From a virus, in the IMG/VR virus record IMGVR_UViG_3300042868_003471, positions 1 through 23,189 of that record: a stretch of 23,189 nucleotides of DNA. The stretch is one strand, 5' to 3'. Position 1 is the stretch's first letter; each line of letters begins with the position of its first letter. The translations under genes and the position numbers were made by a program. This document shows positions 1 through 5,261 of this stretch, one piece after another. Below the pieces are notes generated by a model. It did no database searches, was not told where the DNA came from, and was given only the letters and a program-made list of their open reading frames with translations.

Positions 1-749
1 TCTGCATCGATATAAACTCCGGTCTGCGTTGAATCTTGTGAGTAATCGATTCCGAGGCCATAATTCAACGGAGCAGTTACCGGGAAGATGCTCCATCCGT
101 TGTTCATTATCCATGAGAATCGGTTGCCACATTCCATGTCGAATTGCTCCCAACCATAATCCATGAATGAACCGACCAATGTGTCCACGTTCGTGCAATC
201 CAATGCAACCATGATGTTGATTTTGTCGAAGTCGCTCACAAATGTCTCGTTGATTGGCACATAGTTCATTCCCGGATTGAGGTCTATCGTGTCTGAGTAA
301 ATCACCGAACCATCTTGAGTTTGGAAAATCGAGAACGGCACTCCGGTCACCGGATTCGCTCCGGCATTATAGATGTACAACTGCCGGATGCGGAGGCCGA
401 GATACTTTGAACCTTCCACCGAAACGAAGACTCCACGATATTCGGCCGATGCCGGGAGAGGAGTAATCTGCGACCATTGCTGCACATACTGCTTGGAAGT
501 CCGGAAAAGCACTTGGTCGAGTCGGGCCTCGGCCACCGAGAAAAGAACCTTCTGAATATCCATCCGGAATCGTTGGTATGCTGCTCTCTGAGTTGATGCC
601 CAAAATCCGGCATAGGATGCTTGCTCCGGAGTGCTGATTGATTCAAGCAACTCCATTCCCATTCCGGGATAGTCATTGATGTAAAGACCGGAAATCGGCT
701 CGCTCCCTACGCACGAGAGGAGACCAACGTAATTCGTGAGGCAATTCAT
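1..749 (-). CDS. Structural-like phage protein, C-terminus outside window
   Basis: The frame is open from an ATG at 749 to the window edge, giving the first 249 residues. The end lies to the left of the window. The N-terminus starts MNCLTNYVGL and carries SGLYINDYPGMGMELLESI near residues 20-38. To my memory, this kind of opening (Cys-containing start, then SGLY-N-PG) recurs in uncharacterised phage proteins of Bacteroidetes. An acidic-aromatic helical stretch follows (about 40-85), then a beta-rich part with a YIYNAG-type strand. No signal peptide or membrane helix is seen. A TAnnTTTG box lies 12 bases upstream of the start, so the gene probably opens its own transcript. Its neighbours are lysis-like membrane proteins. 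A role in the virion (head, connector or tail) is inferred from this style and context only; the exact function is unknown. Confidence 0.7.
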   Translation of the reverse strand, partial: MNCLTNYVGLLSCVGSEPISGLYINDYPGMGMELLESISTPEQASYAGFWASTQRAAYQRFRMDIQKVLFSVAEARLDQVLFRTSKQYVQQWSQITPLPASAEYRGVFVSVEGSKYLGLRIRQLYIYNAGANPVTGVPFSIFQTQDGSVIYSDTIDLNPGMNYVPINETFVSDFDKINIMVALDCTNVDTLVGSFMDYGWEQFDMECGNRFSWIMNNGWSIFPVTAPLNYGLGIDYSQDSTQTGVYIDA

Positions 750-761
750 GGCGATTTTTCG

Positions 762-769
762 CAAAGTTA
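762..769 (-). promoter_or_regulatory. Putative -7 promoter box TAACTTTG
   Basis: On the minus strand the box reads TAACTTTG followed by CGAAAAAT, 12 bases before the ATG at 749. It fits the Bacteroidetes -7 consensus TAnnTTTG exactly and shares the trailing CGAAAA with boxes upstream of 17450 and, with one base changed in the box, 4623. It overlaps the stop codon of the preceding gene (767-1003). No clear -33 TTTG is visible at the usual distance. Confidence 0.5.
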
Positions 770-1003
770 AGAATTTGAATCTTCTTTCACGTTGGCATTG
801 AGAATTCGGAAAATCTTATTTGATAATCCGACCCAAACTCCAAGAACTTGCGCGAGAATAAATAGGAGGATGTTGTCGCTCGATTGCACTCGGTTGAACT
901 TATACAACCATCCAACACCGAGGAGCAGCGCAATGAGAATGGCCGTGACTGCCGTGTAGGCATAGACTTGCATCCTCTTGTTGTACTGCCTTTCGGAATT
1001 CAT
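767..1003 (-). CDS. Small two-helix membrane protein, holin candidate
   Basis: This is a 78-residue protein. The ATG at 1003 is chosen because it forms an ATGA overlap with the stop of the preceding gene, the same coupling seen one gene earlier. A longer open frame up to 1093 has an Arg/Ser-rich start typical of a shadow. Two hydrophobic segments are visible: about residues 15-35 (YTAVTAILIALLLGVGWLY) and about 45-63 (ILLFILAQVLGVWVGL). They are joined by a short polar turn, with a basic N-terminus (RQYNKR) and a polar C-tail. Two short helices, small size and position in a three-gene membrane-protein cluster opposite an endolysin suit a class II holin. No holin family signature is recognised, so this is inference. 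Other small phage membrane proteins could look the same. Confidence 0.65.
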   Translation of the reverse strand: MNSERQYNKRMQVYAYTAVTAILIALLLGVGWLYKFNRVQSSDNILLFILAQVLGVWVGLSNKIFRILNANVKEDSNS

Positions 1004-1317
1004 ATTCCGGGAATCAATCCCCGGAGTATTCCTCCCACGAACCGACCTCTTCGTTCGGCTCGGTCTGCTTTCTGAACCTTGGATGCTTGACACGAATCAA
1101 TGTAGATTGTCGCTTGTACGATTTTGGCATTGGCTTCCTTGAGCGAGTCGATTCGAGTTTCGAGATATATGTTTTTGAGCAACAATCCATGGTTAAATTG
1201 TTCGAGTTTCTGCGCTGCCTCGACATCACGTTCGAATCCTTTCTTGTCGAAATAGAAGTTGACTCCAATGGAAATGGCAATCAGAGCCATGATAAATCGC
1301 TCGATATTCTTGTTCAT
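1000..1317 (-). CDS. Single-helix membrane protein with coiled coil, spanin-like candidate
   Basis: This is a 105-residue protein. The ATG at 1317 overlaps the stop of the gene before it (ATGA), which decides the start over an in-frame ATG at 1341. The N-terminus MNKNIERF leads into one hydrophobic helix (about residues 8-24, FIMALIAISIGVNFYF). A charged, heptad-like stretch follows (about 25-75) with FERDVEAAQKLEQFN and ETRIDSLKEANAKI. The C-terminus is basic then glycine-rich (RGRFVGGILRGLIPGI). One N-terminal anchor plus a long coiled coil is the layout of inner-membrane spanins (Rz type), and the neighbours are other small membrane proteins beside an endolysin. No partner lipoprotein Rz1 is recognised. 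The spanin role is a hypothesis from topology. Confidence 0.6.
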   Translation of the reverse strand: MNKNIERFIMALIAISIGVNFYFDKKGFERDVEAAQKLEQFNHGLLLKNIYLETRIDSLKEANAKIVQATIYIDSCQASKVQKADRAERRGRFVGGILRGLIPGI

Positions 1318-1595
1318 TTCAGAATGTTCTTCAACTCCCACATAATCGATTTCAGCACTCCGACCTTTTTGGTCTGCTCTCCATCAACGATGGTGAAATC
1401 GTGCTGCTTGGCTCTCTTATAGAGGTCAATGAACGCATTCAGCAATCGTACTGCAAGGAGCAACATCCATCCATAATGGAGGAGGAACGATTCGAGGTCA
1501 CCCATATCGGGAGGAATTACTTCTGCCAATTGCACCCATGCAACCACGGCATAGGCCGGGATGTCAGCAAGAAAGTGATATATCGTGTCTTTCAT
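1314..1595 (-). CDS. Small membrane protein, holin candidate
   Basis: With the ATG at 1595 the protein has 93 residues (MKDTIYHFL...). An in-frame ATG at 1637 would add 14 residues but would place the TAnnTTTG-type box at 1616-1623 inside the gene, so the shorter form is preferred. Two hydrophobic stretches are seen: about residues 12-25 (AYAVVAWVQLAEVI) and about 38-56 (YGWMLLLAVRLLNAFIDLY). A charged C-terminus ends in GVLKSIMWELKNILK. It is the first of three coupled membrane-protein genes and starts only about 60 bases from the divergent endolysin. This layout resembles a lysis cassette, with this gene or the one at 767-1003 as the holin. No conserved holin motif is recognised. Confidence 0.6.
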   Translation of the reverse strand: MKDTIYHFLADIPAYAVVAWVQLAEVIPPDMGDLESFLLHYGWMLLLAVRLLNAFIDLYKRAKQHDFTIVDGEQTKKVGVLKSIMWELKNILK

Positions 1596-1615
1596 TAATT
1601 TCGTAAAATATTGCA

Positions 1616-1623
1616 CAAAAATA
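1616..1623 (-). promoter_or_regulatory. Putative -7 promoter box TATTTTTG
   Basis: The minus strand reads TATTTTTG then TGCAATAT, 20 bases before the ATG at 1595. It fits TAnnTTTG. It would drive the three membrane-protein genes at 1595-767. No convincing -33 element is seen. Confidence 0.35.
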
Positions 1624-1655
1624 TCGGCAAATTGCATTCATAAATTCTCCAATTT

Positions 1656-2075
1656 ATGGTCACTTCACGAGATTGTTTTGCCAAGTATGGCGCACCGGAT
1701 GCAGCGAATCCATGCATGACATTGTGGGATGTTCCGGCATCGCTTGAGATAGGATTCATCCCGAAACGAATCTACTGCAACAAGGATATGGTGATACCTC
1801 TGAGCATCGCATTCGGGAATCTCATCAACCGGGGATTCGTGGCTGAACTCAAGACATGGGATGGTTGCTTCAATATCCGGAAAATCCGGGGAGGCAATGC
1901 GATGTCGCTGCACTCATGGGGAGTCGCAGTCGATGTCAATGCCTTCTCGAATGGACTCGGAAAAGAACCGACTCTCTCTTCGGGATTCGTGAAATGCTTC
2001 ACCGATGCCGGGTTCGATTGGGGAGGAGTTTGGCAGCGCAAGGATGGAATGCATTTCCAACTTGCAAAAATTTAG
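1656..2075 (+). CDS. Endolysin, peptidase M15-like (peptidoglycan endopeptidase)
   Basis: This 139-residue protein has the zinc-site pattern of the M15 / VanY-like peptidase family. SLHSWGVAVD at residues 84-93 gives the His86 and Asp93 ligands. DGMHFQ near the end gives Asp130 as the likely catalytic acid/base (DxxH) and His133 as the third ligand. WGGVW at 122-126 is the usual Trp/Gly stretch before it. The family cuts peptide cross-links or stems in peptidoglycan, so the protein probably lyses the host wall late in infection. It has no signal peptide or wall-binding domain and is close to a bare catalytic domain. It is read opposite to most genes and is divergent from three small membrane proteins that may supply holin and spanin functions. 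There is no obvious ribosome-binding site. The exact bond cut cannot be told from sequence. Confidence 0.88.
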   Translation: MVTSRDCFAKYGAPDAANPCMTLWDVPASLEIGFIPKRIYCNKDMVIPLSIAFGNLINRGFVAELKTWDGCFNIRKIRGGNAMSLHSWGVAVDVNAFSNGLGKEPTLSSGFVKCFTDAGFDWGGVWQRKDGMHFQLAKI

Positions 2076-2090
2076 AACTTTTTTTGCATC

Positions 2091-2139
2091 ATATTTTGCA
2101 GATTCGAAAAGTTAGTGTTCCTTCGCACTCACTAACCAA
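2091..2139 (+). repeat. 49-bp leader repeat, copy A (probable promoter/5' leader)
   Basis: This stretch matches the minus-strand stretch 22887-22839 at 42 of 49 positions without gaps. Both copies end exactly 10 bases before an ATG (2150 and 22828). The left end reads ATATTTTGCAG and the last 15 bases GCACTCACTAACCAA are identical. A T-rich run followed by GC lies just upstream of both. In this copy GTTAGTG (2111-2117) and CACTAAC (2130-2136) form a perfect 7-bp inverted repeat; the other copy does not keep this pairing fully. Identical spacing to the start codon suggests a shared promoter and leader. Confidence 0.75.
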
Positions 2140-2149
2140 TTGAATCAAT

Positions 2150-2635
2150 ATGAGTCTCTGCCATTGCTCCCTCTGCGAAGAAGTCCTCACTTCTCCGGTC
2201 TTTTACAAAAACGCACCATACGGATGGTCTTGTGTTAATAAGGCAATCGCCATGGACAATCCGAATCCGGATGCAGTCCGTAAGGCCAAGGCATCAATCA
2301 AGAAGTCTCAAGATATTTATTTGACCTTCCCGGTTGACCGGGTTGAAAAGGTTGATTTCGATGGATTAGAAACAATCCATGTTTGGTCATCTGCTTTCGG
2401 GAAAGGCAAATTCGACCTCAAGAATTGGAGAGGCGATGGATTCACCAATTTGGGAGCAGCAGTTCGATTCAATGAGGAGAAGAACATCCTCATAATCAAC
2501 TTCGGGAATGCCTCATACAATCGCAGAGAGCGGAGGAGCAATTGGAAATGGAAACATGATGTCCTCGTTCGCCATGGTCTCCTCGTGTATTCCGAAGAGC
2601 ATCATGCATGGGTTCAGAACAAGAATCTGATTTAG
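2150..2635 (+). CDS. Hypothetical protein with N-terminal Cys cluster
   Basis: This is a 161-residue protein of unknown function. The N-terminus MSLCHCSLCEEV places Cys at 4, 6 and 9, with another at 28, which suggests a small metal-binding knob. A basic linker follows (about 45-55), then a part rich in aromatic residues with WSSAFGKGKFDLKNWRGDGF near 79-98 and a C-terminal basic-aromatic region (RRERRSNWKWKHD). No enzyme motif is recognised. The start at 2150 is supported by the conserved leader at 2091-2139. The gene follows the endolysin on the same strand with a 74-base gap. Its stop shares four bases (TTAG) with the stop of the convergent gene at 2632-2865. The shared leader with the gene at 22307-22828 suggests they are expressed at the same stage. 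Confidence 0.75.
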   Translation: MSLCHCSLCEEVLTSPVFYKNAPYGWSCVNKAIAMDNPNPDAVRKAKASIKKSQDIYLTFPVDRVEKVDFDGLETIHVWSSAFGKGKFDLKNWRGDGFTNLGAAVRFNEEKNILIINFGNASYNRRERRSNWKWKHDVLVRHGLLVYSEEHHAWVQNKNLI

Positions 2636-2865
2636 TCAGATTCCAATTTCCGAGGGTCAATGAATGGTTGCGGAATCGATGGGTCTGCAACCCATGGCAT
2701 CGGTGTATAAACGAAGTCATTTGCTTGTCTCGGAATCATCTCGGTGTGCCGATTAGTGCCAAGGATGATGTCCTCCGGTATTCCATCCGGGAATGCCTCG
2801 CAATTGATTTTCTTGAAAAATCGATAGTGCTTACAAGTTCCACATGGTAAATCTTTTGCTTCCAT
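2632..2865 (-). CDS. Small CxxC protein downstream of the MuF gene
   Basis: This is a 77-residue protein starting 3 bases after the MuF-peptidase stop, so it is very likely co-translated with it. Residues 8-11 are CGTC, a third Cys is at 22, and CEAFPDGIPEDI spans 22-33 with NRHTE shortly after. I recall similar short proteins (CxxC, then C-AFP-GIP-I, then H) as frequent small neighbours of phage head genes and secreted-toxin-like genes, but their function is unknown to me. The Cys pattern suggests a small metal-binding or disulfide fold. Its position makes it a candidate partner or inhibitor of the upstream peptidase; that is inference only. The last codons overlap the convergent gene at 2150-2635 by four bases. 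Confidence 0.75.
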   Translation of the reverse strand: MEAKDLPCGTCKHYRFFKKINCEAFPDGIPEDIILGTNRHTEMIPRQANDFVYTPMPWVADPSIPQPFIDPRKLESD

Positions 2866-2868
2866 TTT

Positions 2869-4623
2869 TTACTTGAGAAAATATTTGTTGACTAATTTTT
2901 TGACCTCCATCGCCCATTTAGATGGCCGGGAATTCAGATTGAAGTTGGCGAATGCCTCTGCGAAAAATTCATCGACTTCGGTGGTTGAATAGTCACCGAG
3001 ATATTCTTGGCGATAGGTTGCAACTGCCTTGTCGAATTGCTTTGAAAAGAATCCATACTTGTCTCCGGTATCAATTATTCGTTGATACATTTTTGGCATA
3101 TCCTTTTTATAATCTGAATATAAATTTGTCATGGCATCCCAAAATTCATTCAGAGACTTGTCTGAATTCCTCTTGTATTCATAAGATGATGTAATGACAT
3201 GAGCAAATTCATGCACCGCAGTCACAATTCGTTCATTGACATTGTCAACAAGTGATTTTGGCTGATTGAGATTTGTTGAACTCATATTTCTCAGCAATCT
3301 ATCCGGGTCAATCTCATGCCCAACATTGATTTCCCGGTATCGAGTATTTCCATTTGTAGGATTGCCAAATCTGCGAACTTGACCATAAAATCCATTCTTT
3401 CCCGATTGGCTTCTGAATAATAATGTTGGTCTAATTTGCAAGCTATTATTTGCGGCAACCTTATATGTCGATGCTAATCGGTCAAGCGTACCGACTTGTT
3501 CCTTCATCATATCGATTGGTAAGTCTCTTGCAACCACGATGTCATCGAATGATTGGAATCCGATGTTCTTGGCCACAACATCGTTTAAGTATCGTTTTAG
3601 TCCTTTGACATCATTTGGCAACTTGCTGATGTCACCATAAAATCCTTGCGGTGCTTTCGGTGGCTTGGGTGGCTTCGGTAGAACCGGAGGTGCGGTCATC
3701 TGCGGAGGAATCGATGGTGGTGGAGCAACCACCGGAGGAGGAGTCGGTTTCGGTGCAACAATTCCTTTGCCTCGGTTGTACTGCTCCTCTGAAATCGGCC
3801 ACAACTTATGTCGGCAATTGTATCCTCCGGCATACGAGAAAATCGTGGTCGAGTTTGTCCCGGACATCTTACCATCCCAATCGAGAGAAACCCATTTCTC
3901 GACCTCTTCCTTGGTGAAATACTTCCCGGCTCTCGATTGGCAGAACTGCCTCGTGTCTCCGATGATTGTTCCTTGGTAGAGATAGTGCCTCATTCCAAGG
4001 TCTTCGGAGATGGTCTGCAAATATTCCCGGTTGAAGACCATGAGCGAGTCATTGGTGGTCTGCTTGATGTAGTTTTCGAGATATGCTTTTCGTTGCGGAG
4101 TGCCTTCAATAAACTTCGCCAAGGTCTCCATGAGAGTTGCCCGGTCGGAGACTCCGGCAATGTTGGCCTTGAGAACTTCTTGAATCGCATTGCCGAAGTT
4201 GTCAACGATTCCACCACCGAGGAGTGCATCCTTAGTGATGGCGATGTTTGATTGCAGAATTGCATCGTACAACTTCCGGGTCGGCACGAACTCATCCATG
4301 GTCGAACCGATGAATTGGTCGGTCAGATTCTTGATTGTCTTGAACTCGCTTGTCAACTTCAAGACCTCTCGTTGGTATTCCGGGTTGCTCACCACGAGGT
4401 CACCAATCTTGCGTTTAAGACCGATGAGTTCTCGCAATGTCTTGGCTCGGTCATTCGGGTCGAGCGAGAGATTGGCAGCTACTCTCTGCACATCACGGGA
4501 GAGAGTTGCGAAGACCTTCGGCAATGACCCGGCCATGCCATTCTCAAGCGAGACCTCAAGGTCTCCCAATTGCTTGATGATTGCTCGTTGTTTCGGAGTC
4601 AGCGCATCCAATGGGTCAGCCAT
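2869..4623 (-). CDS. MuF-type minor head protein fused to a Zn-metallopeptidase domain
   Basis: This is a 584-residue, three-part protein. Residues 1 to about 285 look like a phage Mu gpF-type minor head domain: helical, ending with DTRQFCQSRAGK (223-234) and the GGYNCRHKLWPIS signature (267-278). A proline-rich linker follows (about 290-325). The C-terminal part carries HEFAH at 471-475, a zinc-metallopeptidase HExxH motif, and DEFFAEAFANF at 551-561, whose Glu552 or Glu556 could be the third ligand. The combination recalls gluzincins of the anthrax-lethal-factor-like type. MuF proteins sit inside heads beside the portal, and MuF fused to toxin domains is a known polymorphic-toxin layout. 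The end could thus be an ejected effector, or a protease acting in head maturation. DNA of the C-terminal half looks more A/T-rich than the N-terminal half, consistent with a swapped module. Confidence 0.85.
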   Translation of the reverse strand: MADPLDALTPKQRAIIKQLGDLEVSLENGMAGSLPKVFATLSRDVQRVAANLSLDPNDRAKTLRELIGLKRKIGDLVVSNPEYQREVLKLTSEFKTIKNLTDQFIGSTMDEFVPTRKLYDAILQSNIAITKDALLGGGIVDNFGNAIQEVLKANIAGVSDRATLMETLAKFIEGTPQRKAYLENYIKQTTNDSLMVFNREYLQTISEDLGMRHYLYQGTIIGDTRQFCQSRAGKYFTKEEVEKWVSLDWDGKMSGTNSTTIFSYAGGYNCRHKLWPISEEQYNRGKGIVAPKPTPPPVVAPPPSIPPQMTAPPVLPKPPKPPKAPQGFYGDISKLPNDVKGLKRYLNDVVAKNIGFQSFDDIVVARDLPIDMMKEQVGTLDRLASTYKVAANNSLQIRPTLLFRSQSGKNGFYGQVRRFGNPTNGNTRYREINVGHEIDPDRLLRNMSSTNLNQPKSLVDNVNERIVTAVHEFAHVITSSYEYKRNSDKSLNEFWDAMTNLYSDYKKDMPKMYQRIIDTGDKYGFFSKQFDKAVATYRQEYLGDYSTTEVDEFFAEAFANFNLNSRPSKWAMEVKKLVNKYFLK

Positions 4624-4658
4624 GGGGTCAAATTTACAACTTATGAATCATTTGTCAT

Positions 4659-4687
4659 TCTGCGATTTCATTGCTATTTTTCGCAGA
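4659..4687. promoter_or_regulatory. Inverted repeat in divergent control region
   Basis: TCTGCGA at 4659-4665 and TCGCAGA at 4681-4687 form a perfect 7-bp inverted repeat with a 15-base spacer. The arms lie 22 bases centre to centre, about two turns of B-DNA. The repeat lies in the 79-base gap between the MuF gene (minus) and the nuclease gene (plus). It overlaps a possible plus-strand -7 box, TATTTTTC (4675-4682), which has a TTTG (4651-4654) 20 bases upstream. It could be an operator or part of paired promoters. Confidence 0.4.
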
Positions 4688-4691
4688 TTTA
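4684..4691 (-). promoter_or_regulatory. Putative -7 box TAAATCTG for the MuF gene
   Basis: The minus strand reads TAAATCTG then CGAAAAAT, one base off the TAnnTTTG-CGAAAA pattern seen before 749 and 17450. A transcript starting near 4677 would have a leader of about 55 bases before the ATG at 4623. That leader contains a seven-codon reading frame (M-K-S-Q-N-D-K, stop) beginning 12 bases after the box. The terminator after the portal gene makes a separate promoter for MuF likely. Confidence 0.35.
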
Positions 4692-4702
4692 CAAACTCAA
4701 AA

Positions 4703-5200
4703 ATGGAATACTTATATGATAATGTTCCTCGCTTCATGGAGGCAGAGGCGAGGGTTCAACGCATCCTTGAGGCACGAGGATTCATCGTGTTGCGTACATC
4801 GGGAGAGCATAACAAGGCCGACCTATTTATCGGCAGAGAGGTAGATGGCCGTGCGACATTGGTCGGAATGGCAGAGGTCAAGTCGAGGGAGTATGCCGGG
4901 AAAGTTCCGCTAACTCTCGACTACATCAAGAACTCCGGTGGATATTTGATTTCGTACCACAAACTCGACCATGCAGCCAAGTTGAGCGAACTGCATCAAG
5001 TGCCTTTCTTTCTCATCGTGAATCTGATGCTCACCCGGCAATTGCTATTCTTCCAATTGACCCATCACACCGGGAAATTCGCCACCAAATTCACCACGGA
5101 GCAAACCATCACGCAGAAGTCGGCCAACGGAGGCACGGCCAATCGGCTCAATGCGTTTCTCCCGGCAGAGGGAGAGTTTTTTTCGGTGTCAAAGTATTGA
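4703..5200 (+). CDS. PD-(D/E)XK nuclease-like protein
   Basis: This is a 165-residue protein. The ATG at 4703 is preferred because the long in-frame upstream extension runs antisense through the MuF gene and has shadow-like composition. The N-terminal helix (residues 11-25, with EAEARVQRILEARGF) is followed by a strand and HNKADLFIG (36-44). Then comes MAEVKSREYAG (56-66). Asp40 and the ExK pair Glu58/Lys60 match the active-site order of the PD-(D/E)XK nuclease fold, found in Holliday-junction resolvases, VSR/VRR-NUC proteins and restriction-like enzymes. A KNSGGYLISY stretch follows (76-85), then a less typical tail. It is read against the structural genes and sits between portal and MuF, as an inserted accessory gene would. 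The substrate is unknown. It could resolve branched DNA before packaging or degrade foreign DNA. Confidence 0.72.
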   Translation: MEYLYDNVPRFMEAEARVQRILEARGFIVLRTSGEHNKADLFIGREVDGRATLVGMAEVKSREYAGKVPLTLDYIKNSGGYLISYHKLDHAAKLSELHQVPFFLIVNLMLTRQLLFFQLTHHTGKFATKFTTEQTITQKSANGGTANRLNAFLPAEGEFFSVSKY

Positions 5201-5232
5201 AAAAAGAAATGCCCACAACTCCGGTGGGCATT
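5201..5232 (-). terminator. Rho-independent terminator after portal operon
   Basis: AATGCCCAC (5208-5216) and GTGGGCATT (5224-5232) form a perfect 9-bp stem with a 7-base loop. Read on the minus strand, the stem is followed by TCTTTTT (5207-5201) and lies about 30 bases past the portal stop. The T-rich side faces the minus strand, so it ends the tail-portal transcript. It sits immediately past the convergent nuclease stop. Confidence 0.8.
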
Positions 5233-5261
5233 GGTCATTGGAGACTATCCAATGAGAGGAA

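Noticed and set aside
2111-2136. Hairpin in leader copy A as a conserved riboswitch-like element
   Set aside because: The 7-bp pairing is perfect in copy A but not kept in copy B, where the changes at alignment positions 21, 24 and 27 break it. The sequence, not this fold, seems to be what is conserved.
3651-4251. Three plus-strand frames (88, 104 and 147 codons) inside the MuF gene
   Set aside because: They overlap the Pro-rich linker and MuF signature in other frames, have no start context, and show low-complexity Gly or Ser content.
4629-4636. Perfect TAAATTTG box five bases before the MuF ATG
   Set aside because: A start from this box would leave almost no leader, so the mRNA would be leaderless. 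The box at 4684-4691 has the CGAAAA tail shared with other operons and is the better candidate.
4190-4702. Upstream extension of the nuclease frame to 4190
   Set aside because: The added part runs antisense through the MuF coding region and is Ser/Arg/Asn-rich without a domain. The ATG at 4703 lies after a promoter-like region and opens a sensible nuclease domain.
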